The position numbers and the translations under genes were made by a program. Below the pieces are notes generated by a model, which saw only the letters and a program-made list of their open reading frames with translations, had not been told where the DNA came from and ran no database searches. This document shows, piece after piece, positions 33,225-41,236 of a stretch of 64,000 bases of DNA (positions are counted from its first letter, which is position 1; every line of letters begins with the position of its first letter). Source of the DNA: Streptomyces sp. NBC_00670 (lineage in GTDB: Bacteria; Actinomycetota; Actinomycetes; Streptomycetales; Streptomycetaceae). The stretch spans positions 3,051,501 to 3,115,500 of the forward strand of contig NZ_CP109017.1 of assembly GCF_036226765.1 (NCBI RefSeq), given 5' to 3'.

Positions 33225-33252
33225 GCCGGTGTCCACGGGGGTGGACACCGGC
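33225..33252. terminator. Strong bidirectional hairpin terminator
   Basis: GCCGGTGTCCAC (33225-33236) and GTGGACACCGGC (33241-33252) form a perfect 12-bp stem with a GGGG loop in the 71-bp gap between two convergent genes. It should stop transcription from both sides. Confidence 0.8.
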
Positions 33253-33269
33253 TTCTGCGTGCCTGCCGG

Positions 33270-34190
33270 TCAGTCGGAGACGAACAGATCCTGTGCGGTG
33301 GTCGCGTGCATGGCGCGCTGGAACCAGAGCTTGAGCTGGACCGGATCGGCGCAGGACATGATCCGTGCGCGGACGGACTCGGGCACCTCGATGTCACGGC
33401 ACTCCAGGGCGTCGAGCGTCGCGCGGGCCTGCCCCTCCAGACGTCCCTGCGCCCGGCCCTCGGCTCGGCCCTCGGCTCGGCCCTCGGCTCGGCCCTCCTC
33501 CCGTACTTCCTGGGCGACCGGGCTGTTGAAGAAGTACTTCACTGGTGCCATCAGACCACTCCAGATCTTCCTCGCCTGGTCGTCCACCAGGCATGACTCG
33601 ACAAGGTGTGCGAACACCGTGGCGTTCGCGGGGTCAAAGGTGTCCAGGGCGTCAGCCAGGGGTTCCAGTATGGCGGTCGCGTCCGGACCCCGGCCATGTG
33701 TCATGGCCGAGAAGGCCGCGAGGGTGATGTCCTTCGCGATCTCCTTCGCGTCGGTGATCACCGGCACGTTCTCCGGGCTGAGGACCATCGGCCTGATGAT
33801 GACCGAGGGCCACCCCGGAAGCCCGTACCGGATGTGCCGTGCCGCCCACCTGGCCGTGGAACGGCTCTGCGTCACGACGATCAGCACCGGCTGCAAACCG
33901 AACTTCGCGTGCAGATACGAGAGGTAGTACGGCCAGCTGCTCCGCTTGCTCTCGTCCTTGCGCCCCTGCGCCTCGACGACCAGCAGGAAGTTCCCCTCGT
34001 CGGTGTCCACCCGCAGCAGGGTGTCCACGCGTCTCTCGATCGGTTCGATCTCCGTGAGGTCCACGTTGAGGACCGCGAACTCGCGCGGCTCGGGGAACGG
34101 GACGTGCAGCAGGCTCTGGCAGGCCCGCGTGAGCAGTGCGGGGTCCTTCTGAAAGACCCGATGCAGTCCTTCGTGCGAAGAGCTGACCAT
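33270..34190 (-). CDS. Rpn/PD-(D/E)XK nuclease-family transposase-like protein
   Basis: The 306-residue protein has the arrangement of the recombination-promoting nuclease family: VDTLLRVDTDEGNFLLVVEA followed by QGRKDES, where D and ExQ form the putative nuclease site, and later AQEVREEGRAEGRAEGRAEG, a Glu/Gly/Arg repeat. In DNA this is a 12-bp unit (GCTCGGCCCTCG on the + strand) repeated around 33465-33492. It could cut DNA or be a vestigial mobile gene. No terminal repeats or target duplications flank it. The true start is taken as MVSSSHEGLH at 34190 with AGGAGG upstream; residues before it in the longer frame are unlikely to be translated. Confidence 0.75.
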   Translation of the reverse strand: MVSSSHEGLHRVFQKDPALLTRACQSLLHVPFPEPREFAVLNVDLTEIEPIERRVDTLLRVDTDEGNFLLVVEAQGRKDESKRSSWPYYLSYLHAKFGLQPVLIVVTQSRSTARWAARHIRYGLPGWPSVIIRPMVLSPENVPVITDAKEIAKDITLAAFSAMTHGRGPDATAILEPLADALDTFDPANATVFAHLVESCLVDDQARKIWSGLMAPVKYFFNSPVAQEVREEGRAEGRAEGRAEGRAQGRLEGQARATLDALECRDIEVPESVRARIMSCADPVQLKLWFQRAMHATTAQDLFVSD

Positions 34191-34221
34191 CGAACCTCCT
34201 TTCTTCCGATGTGCTGAACGA

Positions 34222-34353
34222 TCACGCGGTCGCCAGGTCACACCACACGTACTTGCCCCGGTCGCCCTCCGCGGACAGGGGGTACCAGCCCCACAGATCC
34301 GCGCAGGCGCGGACGAGGGTGAGGCCGCGGCCCTCCTCCAGGTCGGCCGCGCG
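34222..34353 (-). pseudogene. C-terminal fragment of a HATPase (anti-sigma-type) protein
   Basis: On the minus strand, from about 34353 down to the TGA at 34222, the sequence reads VRAADLEEGRGLTLVRACAD then LWGWYPLSAEGDRGKYVWCD and LATA. This is the end of a HATPase_c_2 protein of the kind paired with WhiJ-like regulators, beginning just before its G2 box. Everything N-terminal, including the N box, is missing, and the DNA beyond the break belongs to an XRE gene on the other strand. Confidence 0.75.
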
Positions 34354-34642
34354 GACCCAACTCGCGCACATTCTCCAGTTGTCCGAAGCCGATCACGTAA
34401 CCGTGCGGGTGATCCCTTTCGACCTGGACGGAGTCACCGGAGCGGGCAACATCATGATGTACGTGGGTGGGGCCGTCCCCCGGCTGGACACCGTCGTGCG
34501 CGATGCTCCCCACGGCACGGTGTTCGTCGACGCAGAGGCGCAACTCGGCGCCTTCCGCGCACACTTTCGTAGGGCCGAGGCCCAGTCGCTCGACCCCGAG
34601 CGGTCGCGGGACCTCATCCACGCATTGACGAAGGAGCTCTGA
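34354..34642 (+). pseudogene. C-terminal fragment of an XRE/DUF5753 regulator
   Basis: From about 34354 the + strand encodes TQLAHILQLSEADHVTVRVI, PFDLDGVTGAGNIMMYVGGA and RLDTVVRDAPHGTVFVDAEA, ending ALTKEL at 34642. These are the last 95 or so residues of a DUF5753 domain, matching the equivalent part of the intact regulator at 7605 in structure (compare VDVQVLPFTAGAH). The HTH half is gone. With the HATPase fragment it marks a deletion that removed both N-termini and the promoter between two divergent genes. The DUF397 gene that follows is intact. Confidence 0.75.
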
Positions 34643-34650
34643 TAACCCTC

Positions 34651-34842
34651 ATGGCAACGACCCCCGACAACTGGCAGAAGTCATCCTTCTCCGGTGGCGG
34701 CGACGGCAACAACTGCCTCGAACTCGCCGCAACCCCCTCCGCCCTCCACCTCCGCGAGAGCGACGACCCGGACGTGCGGCTCGACACCACGCCCGTCGCC
34801 CTCGCCCGGCTCCTGCGCCGCATACGCGCGGCCGGGGCGTGA
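34651..34842 (+). CDS. DUF397 small protein
   Basis: The 63-residue protein contains NWQKSSFSGGGDGNNCLELA and the typical LHLRESDDPDV end of DUF397. It lies eight bases after the truncated XRE gene that normally pairs with it. Its partner regulator is destroyed, so it may act with another WhiJ-type protein such as the one at 7605, or be nonfunctional. Start ATG 34651. Confidence 0.85.
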   Translation: MATTPDNWQKSSFSGGGDGNNCLELAATPSALHLRESDDPDVRLDTTPVALARLLRRIRAAGA

Positions 34843-34855
34843 GCCGGGGGCGTGC

Positions 34856-35632
34856 TCAGCGCAGCTTCTTCTCCTGGGCCTTCGCCAGGGCGACGGGGAA
34901 GGTGAAGTCCGAGCCGTCCAGGGTGCCGAAATCGACCGCGCTGAAGTAGGCGAGCGTGCTGCCCCCGCGGAAGACGAACGCCTTCATCGGGGCCGTGCCG
35001 CCGTCCTCTTCCAGCGTCGCGGTGAACCCGAGGGGATCGTCGCCCACCCGCGGGGACGTGTCCTCGGTGATCTTCGTGAAGCGCGATTCCGCCTCCTGCT
35101 GCGTCCCGGTGAAGCCGTCGGGACACGCCGTCACGGCCTTTTTCAGCCGCGTCAGGGCCGCCCTGGCGCCCTCGGCGTCGTCGTAGGACGCCAGGGTGAT
35201 CATCACGACCGAGGCGGGGGCGTCGGGCGAGGAGTGGGCGTTGACCTCCGCGACCGCCCAGCGCTGGGCGGTCGCCGCCGGGTTCCCCATGGCGACCGAG
35301 GACAGTGCCAGGCCCAGAGGCCGGCACTGCTTCCGGTCCGTGCCGACCTGATCCTCCGTGACCACCATGGACGTGCCCGGCTCGGAGATGAAGAAGCCCT
35401 TCACCTCCCGCTTCCCCAGCGACCGCTTCTCCAGTTCGCGCGCGCTCAGCGGGCCGGACGGTGCCGAGGTCATCGCCCTGGTGCCGGAACCGTCGGCCCT
35501 GCCGGGACCGGAAGCGGAACCCGAGCCGGAGCCGGAGCCGGAGTCCGAACCCGAGTCGCCGCACGCGGTGAGCAGGGTGAGGGGCAGGGCGGTCAGCACG
35601 GCCAGGGCCGTGCGGATGGCGGGTGTGTCCAT
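34856..35632 (-). CDS. Lipoprotein, paralog of the next gene
   Basis: The 258-residue protein starts MDTPAIRTALAVLTALPLTL and has a lipobox LLTACG, so it should be lipidated at Cys and anchored outside the membrane. A Gly/Ser/Asp linker (GSDSGSGSGSGSASG) leads to a mixed domain with SARELEKRSLGKREVKGFFI, RKQCRPLGLALSSV and SVVMITLASYDDAEGARAAL. The fold is not recognised by me. It is a tandem paralog of the lipoprotein at 35755-36537, about 30 percent alike by eye, so gene duplication produced the pair. Two cysteines in the domain (CRPL and CPDG) line up with those of the paralog and could form a disulfide. Confidence 0.75.
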   Translation of the reverse strand: MDTPAIRTALAVLTALPLTLLTACGDSGSDSGSGSGSGSASGPGRADGSGTRAMTSAPSGPLSARELEKRSLGKREVKGFFISEPGTSMVVTEDQVGTDRKQCRPLGLALSSVAMGNPAATAQRWAVAEVNAHSSPDAPASVVMITLASYDDAEGARAALTRLKKAVTACPDGFTGTQQEAESRFTKITEDTSPRVGDDPLGFTATLEEDGGTAPMKAFVFRGGSTLAYFSAVDFGTLDGSDFTFPVALAKAQEKKLR

Positions 35633-35754
35633 ACGGGCTGCGTCTGCTTTCGGGAGGCCCTCAATTTCCGCGCAGCTTATGCCAAGTTCACACACAGGAC
35701 GGTCACAGGGGCGCCAACGGCGGTCACCGCGCCGCCACTTGACGCCCCCGCACC

Positions 35755-36537
35755 TCAGCCCAGCTTCCTCGCCTGGGTCTCCACCAGTACCGTCGGGAAG
35801 TCGAAGTCCCCGCCCTTGAGCAGGGACGCGGGGTTGACGCTGCTCACGTACGTCACCGTCGTGCCCGTACGGAAGGCGGCGACCTTCATGGGGCCGGACT
35901 TGGGCATGCCCTCCTGCCGGACCGCGGCCGTGAACGCGACGGCGTCGTCGCCCGTCTTCGGGGCCGCGTCCGCGGTGACCTTCGTGATCTTCTGCTCGGC
36001 GCCCATCGCGCTGTACGTGTAGCCGGCCGCGCAGGCCGTCACGCTCGTGCCGATCGAGGCCAGCGCCTTCTTCGCGGCGGCCTCGTCGGCGTAGGACGCG
36101 AGGGTGACCACGGAGGTCGTCGTGTCGAACGCCGCGTCCACCGCGGCGTCGACATCGTCCTTCGCCGCGTCGCCGGACGGCGCTGTCTTCTTGCCCGTCG
36201 CCCTGCGCTGTGCCGTCGCCGACGGGTCGTCGAGGGCGACACCGGAGAGCGCGAAGCTCAGCGGTTCGCAGTCGGCCCGCTCCGAGGTCACCTTGTCCGC
36301 GGTGACCTTCTCCTCCTTGGTCACCTCGCTGACCAGGAAGCCCTTCACGTCGGCCGAGGCCAGCACCTTCGCGTCCAACTCGGTCGCACTCAGGGACTTG
36401 GCCGTCGCGGCGGCCGGTGCCTTTGAGTCATCGGACGACGACGCGTCGGAAGCGGAGTCCGTGCCGCCGCAGGCGGTGAGGAGGACGGCCGCGAGGGCGG
36501 CGAACGTCGCGGTCGCGGGCAGGGGGCGTCTGGGCAA
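35755..36537 (-). CDS. Lipoprotein, paralog of 34856-35632
   Basis: The 260-residue protein (MPRRPLPATATFAALAAVLL) has a lipobox LLTACG and a Ser/Asp linker. The mature domain shows LSATELDAKVLASADVKGFL, RADCEPLSFALSGV and SVVTLASYADEAAAKKALAS, each with a counterpart in the neighbouring lipoprotein (SARELEKRSL, RKQCRPLGLA, VVMITLASYDDAE). It could bind a ligand at the cell surface or contribute to envelope integrity; no known domain is seen. Both genes read leftward. The start at 36537 has AAAGGTGAGG upstream. Confidence 0.75.
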   Translation of the reverse strand: MPRRPLPATATFAALAAVLLTACGGTDSASDASSSDDSKAPAAATAKSLSATELDAKVLASADVKGFLVSEVTKEEKVTADKVTSERADCEPLSFALSGVALDDPSATAQRRATGKKTAPSGDAAKDDVDAAVDAAFDTTTSVVTLASYADEAAAKKALASIGTSVTACAAGYTYSAMGAEQKITKVTADAAPKTGDDAVAFTAAVRQEGMPKSGPMKVAAFRTGTTVTYVSSVNPASLLKGGDFDFPTVLVETQARKLG

Positions 36538-36904
36538 GGGAGTGCCTCACCTTTCAGGAGCTCTTTTGAGAGAAGTTCAACAGATGATCGACAGGACTTT
36601 ACTTGTGGCTTCACAGGAAACGCACCCGGGTACCCCGTCACCCCTGGTCGGCGCCGCGCCCCACTCCCGGGAAACGCGCTCGCGAAGGCCCTGTGAAGGT
36701 CTCAGGCAAGAGTCCGAACAAAGGGGTTGACAGCTCACAGACTGCTAAGATCATCGCACGTTCAGTAGGCTGACGGCGCGTCACGTGTTGACCGCGCACG
36801 GGGGACAGTCTCTAGGGCCCCATCGCGAGGGGCAGCGACCATGGCCGGCCTGCGGGCCCGGGCCCACGGTCGTCCCTGTCGCGAGGCGACTTGAAGAGAG
36901 TCTC
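36538..36904. other. 367-bp gap upstream of the conservon
   Basis: No gene is apparent. On the + strand a TTGACA (36727-36732) and a TAAGAT (36746-36751) occur, but the 13-bp spacing is too short for a standard promoter. The stretch 36700-36760 is AT-rich for this genome and is the likeliest promoter site for cvnA. The leader 36780-36904 is highly G+C-rich without a clear stem-loop. Confidence 0.4.
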
Positions 36905-38173
36905 ATGACGTCATTGATCCAGGACCCACTCCTGTGGGTCTTGCTGGCGGTACTTCTCGCCGCGGTCTTCGCGGTGATGAAGGCCCGTCGAACCAACATG
37001 GCACTCCGCAGACAGAACGAGAACCTGCGTGGCGCCCGGGACGGTCTCCAGGGAGAACGCAACCAGCTCTACACCGACTACGCCGCCCTGCGCACCCAGC
37101 ACTCCGACGCCCTCGCCGAGGTGCGCCAGGACGCCGAGGCGGAGACCAAGGACGTGCTGAAGTCCGCGATGCGCACCCTCCAGGTGCTCGCCGACGAACA
37201 GCAGCACGTCATCGACAAGGCACAGCGCAAGTACGGCGACGACTCCGAGATCCTCGCCGACCTGATGCTGGTGGACCACACCAACAGCCAGTTCAGCCGC
37301 CGCGCCCAGGGCATCGCGGTGCTGTGCGGCGGCTGGCTCGGCCGGCGCGAGACCCTCGCCTCGGTCTACGACGTGGCCCGCAGCGCGCAGGGGCGGATCA
37401 AGCACTTCGACCGCGTCCGCATCAACTCGCAGGTGAACATCTCGGTCGCGCCCAAGGCCGTGGAGCCGGTGGCGGTGGTCCTGGCCGAACTGCTGGCCAA
37501 CGCCACCAACTACAGCGCGCCCGGCACGCCCGTCGAGGTCAACATCCAGTCCGTGTCGGCCGGCGTCTGCGTGATCGTCGACGACGCGGGTCTCGGCATG
37601 AGCCAGGAGGAGAAGGACCGGGCCGCCGAGCTGCTCAGCCCCAAGGGGCCCGTCGCCATCACCGGCCTCGGCAATCCCCCCAAGTTCGGTTTCGCCGTCT
37701 CGGGGATGCTCGCCGCCCGCTACGGCTTCAAGGTGTCGGTCGACTCCGTATCCCCCTACGGCGGCGTACGTGCGGTGATTCTTCTGCCCGAGAACCTGCT
37801 GACCACCAACGCGCCCGAGCCGGAGGAGTCCGGGGCCGCCGGCTACGGCCACGCGGCCCAGCAGGCCGCGGTCCCGGGCCCCACGCCCGTACCGGACCCG
37901 GAGCCGATGGCCCCGCCGCAGCGGCTGACATCGATGGCAACCCCCGCCCATCACGCCGCCCCCGCCCGGCCGCTCGGCACCACGGCCGGCGGTCTGCCCA
38001 AGCGCCGCCGCATCAGCTCGGTCTCCGTCGTCCCGTTCCCCGTCGAGGAGACGGAGCGGGAGCCGGAGCCGGAGCACGGCGGCCAGGTCACCGCCGCGCG
38101 CATCTCGGCGTTCGCGCGCGGTACGCAGCTCGGTCGGAACACCCCTGCCACGGAAGGACCCGAAGACCAGTGA
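36905..38173 (+). CDS. cvnA: Conservon sensor-kinase-like protein CvnA
   Basis: The 422-residue protein has one N-terminal membrane helix (LLWVLLAVLLAAVFAVMKA, about 9-27), a coiled stretch, then a GHKL ATPase domain: N box ELLANATNYSAPG, G1 DDAGLGM, and GFAVSGMLAARYGFKV. It ends in a Pro/Ala-rich tail. CvnA proteins are membrane-associated histidine-kinase-like ATPases that, with CvnB, C and D, form a G-protein-like signalling complex controlling development and antibiotic production. The start has GAAGAGAG before ATG. CvnB starts on the overlapping GTGA. Confidence 0.93.
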   Translation: MTSLIQDPLLWVLLAVLLAAVFAVMKARRTNMALRRQNENLRGARDGLQGERNQLYTDYAALRTQHSDALAEVRQDAEAETKDVLKSAMRTLQVLADEQQHVIDKAQRKYGDDSEILADLMLVDHTNSQFSRRAQGIAVLCGGWLGRRETLASVYDVARSAQGRIKHFDRVRINSQVNISVAPKAVEPVAVVLAELLANATNYSAPGTPVEVNIQSVSAGVCVIVDDAGLGMSQEEKDRAAELLSPKGPVAITGLGNPPKFGFAVSGMLAARYGFKVSVDSVSPYGGVRAVILLPENLLTTNAPEPEESGAAGYGHAAQQAAVPGPTPVPDPEPMAPPQRLTSMATPAHHAAPARPLGTTAGGLPKRRRISSVSVVPFPVEETEREPEPEHGGQVTAARISAFARGTQLGRNTPATEGPEDQ

Positions 38174-38571
38174 ATCCCGACCTGTCGTGGGTGCTGAACG
38201 ACGTGCTCCAGGTGCGCGGCGCCCGGCACGCGATCCTCGTCTCGGCCGACGGCCTGCTGCTGGAGCGCTCCAGTGACATCGGCCGCGACGAGGCGGAGAC
38301 CAACGCCGCCGCGATGAGCTCCATGCAGTCCCTGAGCCGGGCCGTGGCCCCGTTCGTGTCCGCCGGGAACGGCGTCTGGAAGCAGACGCTGATCGAGTAC
38401 GACGGCGGCTGGATCTTCCTGATCGCCGCGGGCCAGGGCGCCTACCTGGCGGTGTCGGCGGCCCTCGACGTCGACATGGAGTCGATGTCGTTCCGGATGC
38501 AGCAGCAGGTGAGCGCTTTGGGCAAGGCGATGACCACACCGCCCCGCCAGAGCGCGGGTGCGGACGTATGA
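38170..38571 (+). CDS. cvnB: Conservon roadblock/LC7 protein CvnB
   Basis: The 133-residue protein (VNPDLSWVLNDVLQVRGARH) has the roadblock/LC7 fold with AILVSADGLLLERSSDIGRD and LSRAVAPFVSAGNGVWKQTL. Such proteins modulate small GTPases and here should act as a regulator (GAP-like) of CvnD. The GTG overlaps the cvnA stop and its own stop overlaps cvnC (ATGA). Confidence 0.93.
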   Translation: MNPDLSWVLNDVLQVRGARHAILVSADGLLLERSSDIGRDEAETNAAAMSSMQSLSRAVAPFVSAGNGVWKQTLIEYDGGWIFLIAAGQGAYLAVSAALDVDMESMSFRMQQQVSALGKAMTTPPRQSAGADV

Positions 38572-38942
38572 CCAGGCCGGACGAGGAAGCCGCGGTCACC
38601 GGTCACTTCGTACGCTCCTACGTCATCACCGGCGGCCGGCGCCTGCCGGAGGCGGACGAGCTGTCCCTGCACACCCTGGTGACGCTCGCCCCCGACGCCG
38701 AGCTGCCGCTCGGGGCGTCGCCGGAGGTGCGCGAGATCTGGGAGCTGTGCGCGGGGGGCTATCTGGCCGTGGCCGAGGTCTCCGCCCACCTCGGGCTGCC
38801 CGTCGGAGTGGCCCGGCTGCTGCTGACCGATTTATTCGAACAGGGCCATCTGCTGCGCCGCGCCGCACCGCCGCGCGCACAGCTCGTCGACCGAGAAACC
38901 ATCGAGAAGGTGCTGCATGGACTCCAAACCCGTTATGGATGA
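38568..38942 (+). CDS. cvnC: Conservon DUF742 protein CvnC
   Basis: The 124-residue protein (MTRPDEEAAVTGHFVRSYVI) is a DUF742 protein with a winged-helix-like C-terminal part (VAEVSAHLGLPVGVARLLLT, DLFEQGHLLRR). Start is the ATG that overlaps the cvnB stop. CvnC interacts with CvnA and CvnD in S. coelicolor conservons, as known for the family. Confidence 0.92.
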   Translation: MTRPDEEAAVTGHFVRSYVITGGRRLPEADELSLHTLVTLAPDAELPLGASPEVREIWELCAGGYLAVAEVSAHLGLPVGVARLLLTDLFEQGHLLRRAAPPRAQLVDRETIEKVLHGLQTRYG

Positions 38943-39561
38943 GCACCGCGTGGACGATCCCCGCGACACCCGCAGCACGCACGCCGGCCGCAACCCGGGC
39001 ATCTACGTCTCCGACGCGGTGACCACCACCGCCAAGATCCTCGTCGTCGGACACTTCGCCGTGGGCAAGACCACCCTCATCGGCTCACTGTCGGAGATCA
39101 CCCCGCTGCGCACCGAGGAGAAGATGACGGAGGCGTCCACCCAGGTGGACGACCTGCGCGGCGCGCCGGACAAGGTGACCACCACCGTGGCACTGGACTT
39201 CGGCCGGCTCACCCTCAGCGACGAGCTGGTGCTCTACCTGTTCGGCACGCCCGGCCAGCAGCGGTTCATGCAGCTGTGGGAGGACATGGCGCGCGGCGCG
39301 CTGGGCGCGCTGATCCTGGTGGACCCGGCCCGGCTCGCCGACTCCTTCCCCGTCATCGACCTGGTGGAGAAGTACGGCCTGGAGTACGCCATCGCCGTCA
39401 ACTCCTTCGACCCGTCCGCGCAGTTCGGCAAGGAGGAGATCCGCGAGGCGCTCGACCTGCTCCCGGACACCCCCGTCGAGTACTGCGACGCCCGGGACCA
39501 GCGCTCCTCCGCCCACGCGCTGATCGCCCTCGTCCAGCACCTGCTCACCCGGGCGTCCTGA
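38917..39561 (+). CDS. cvnD: Conservon small GTPase CvnD
   Basis: The 214-residue protein has the Ras-like P loop GHFAVGKTT, DFG in the G3-like region with GTPGQQRF, and an NSFD that stands for the usual NKxD. It is a Mgl/Rab-like GTPase switch of the conservon. The ATG at 38917 overlaps cvnC by 26 bp; a second Met at residue 7 (MDEHRVDDPR) is another possible start. The following P450 begins 41 bp after its stop. Confidence 0.92.
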   Translation: MDSKPVMDEHRVDDPRDTRSTHAGRNPGIYVSDAVTTTAKILVVGHFAVGKTTLIGSLSEITPLRTEEKMTEASTQVDDLRGAPDKVTTTVALDFGRLTLSDELVLYLFGTPGQQRFMQLWEDMARGALGALILVDPARLADSFPVIDLVEKYGLEYAIAVNSFDPSAQFGKEEIREALDLLPDTPVEYCDARDQRSSAHALIALVQHLLTRAS

Positions 39562-39601
39562 ACACCCCCCGAACCTTTTCCGCCCCAGAAGGAACACCCT
39601 C

Positions 39602-40993
39602 ATGGACCACCAGCCACCGGCCGGCGCCCCCGGCTCCGCCTCCAGATGCCCGATGCACGGCGCCGACTTCGCGGCCAACCCGCACCTGGTCTACGACCAG
39701 CTGCGCGCCCAGGGCCCGGCCGCCCCCGTCGAGCTCGCGCCCGGCGTCAACGCCACCCTGGTCACCGGGTACGAGACCGCCCTGCGCGTCCTGCAGAGCC
39801 CGCAGCTCTTCGTCCGGGACTCGCGGCGCTGGAAGGACCTCAACGAGGGCCGCATATCCCTGGACAGCCCCGTCCTGCCGATGATGGCGTACCGGCCCAA
39901 CTGCCTGTTCACCGACGGCGCCGTGCACCTGCGGCTGCGCAAGGCGGTCACCGAGAGCCTGGACCGGCTGAACATCACCCGCATCCGCCGGGACGTCGAG
40001 CCGATCGCCGCCTACCTCATCGACCAGTTCAGCGAGCGCGGCCGGGCCGACCTGCTGCACGACTACGCCAAGCTGCTGCCGCTGCTGCTGTTCAACAAGC
40101 TGTTCGGCTGCCCGGCCGGCATCGGCGACCGGCTGACCGGCGCCATGGCCGCGCTGTTCGAGGCGCAGGACCCGAACGAGGCGCTGCGCGCCAACGAGGA
40201 GCTGAACGCCTCCCTGATGGAGCTGATCGCGCTCAAGCGGCGCGAGCCCGGCGACGACATGACCTCCTGGCTGATCCAGCACGGGGCGGGGCTGACGGAC
40301 GAGGAGCTCAAGGACCAGCTGGTGATGCTGATGGGCGCCGGCATCGAGCCGGAGCGCAACCTCATCTCCAACACCCTGCTCACGCTGCTCACCGAGGCCT
40401 CCTCCGGCCGCGGCACCGGCATGCTGATCGAGGAGGCGCTCGACCACGTCCTGTGGAACGACCCGCCGATCGCCAACTACGCCACGCACTTCCCGGTGCA
40501 GGACGTCGACCTCGGCGGCACGGTCGTGGAGGCCGGCTCCCCGGTCGTGATCAGCTTCGCCGGTGCCAACACCGATCCGGCGCTGAAGGAGGCCCGGCAG
40601 GCGCGCAGCGCGGGCGCCCATCTGGCCTGGGGCGCCGGGCCGCACGCCTGCCCGGCCAAGTCGCCGGCCCAGGTGATCGCGGTGGCGGCGGTCGAGGCGA
40701 TCCTCAACGCCCTGCCCGACCTCCAGCTCGCGGTGCCCGCCGGGCGGCTGGAGTGGCGGCCGGGCCACTTCCACCGGGCGCTCGTGGCGCTGCCGGTGCG
40801 GTTCAGCCCGACGCCGGCGACCCGGGTGGCCGCGGCGCTGGGCAGCAACGGCGGTACGGCCTCCCGGCCGGCCCCGGCCGAGCAGCCGCTGCGGGCCCCG
40901 GCCGCGCCGGCGGCCCCGCGTCCGGCGGAGCCGCAGCGCACGGGCCGCAAGGGCGGCTTCTGGAGCACGTTCCTGGACCTGTTCCGGGTGTGA
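39602..40993 (+). CDS. Conservon-associated P450, CYP157-like, lacking the ExxR motif
   Basis: The 463-residue protein has a heme-binding loop WGAGPHACPAK with the Cys ligand at residue 350. In the K helix, where canonical P450s have ExxR, it reads HVLW (282-285, in DHVLWNDPP). The I helix has MGAGIEPERN instead of AGxxTT. The loss of ExxR and a trailing disordered Pro/Ala tail with a basic end (RKGGFWSTFLDLFRV) are marks of the CYP157 family found in Streptomyces conservons; CYP157C1 of S. coelicolor is the known example without ExxR. It may be a sensory or structural heme protein rather than a monooxygenase. Start ATG 39602 has GAAGGAAC upstream. Confidence 0.85.
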   Translation: MDHQPPAGAPGSASRCPMHGADFAANPHLVYDQLRAQGPAAPVELAPGVNATLVTGYETALRVLQSPQLFVRDSRRWKDLNEGRISLDSPVLPMMAYRPNCLFTDGAVHLRLRKAVTESLDRLNITRIRRDVEPIAAYLIDQFSERGRADLLHDYAKLLPLLLFNKLFGCPAGIGDRLTGAMAALFEAQDPNEALRANEELNASLMELIALKRREPGDDMTSWLIQHGAGLTDEELKDQLVMLMGAGIEPERNLISNTLLTLLTEASSGRGTGMLIEEALDHVLWNDPPIANYATHFPVQDVDLGGTVVEAGSPVVISFAGANTDPALKEARQARSAGAHLAWGAGPHACPAKSPAQVIAVAAVEAILNALPDLQLAVPAGRLEWRPGHFHRALVALPVRFSPTPATRVAAALGSNGGTASRPAPAEQPLRAPAAPAAPRPAEPQRTGRKGGFWSTFLDLFRV

Positions 40994-41236
40994 CGACGGG
41001 GTGACGGCGCGGGGTTCCGGAGCGATGGGGCGCGGCTCCGGAGCACCGCGCCGGGTGAGCGTACGTGTGCTCCTGTGAACATCCTTTGGCCGACTGTGGG
41101 CGATGACGATCGCCAGAAGTCCACAATGTGCCACGGAATGTGACAGGAGCAACACGCAGCGGCGCATGCCGACGGTAGGGGGAGGGGTAGGTTCCGCCGG
41201 TACGGGTAACGCGCTGCCCACCCGAAGGAGCTCCCC

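Noticed and set aside
33270..34190. An insertion sequence around the Rpn-type nuclease gene
   Set aside because: I found no terminal inverted repeats, target-site duplication or second transposase frame.
36727..36751. TTGACA and TAAGAT as a promoter for cvnA
   Set aside because: The 13-bp spacing is too short for a vegetative promoter, so I only list the region as a non-coding gap.
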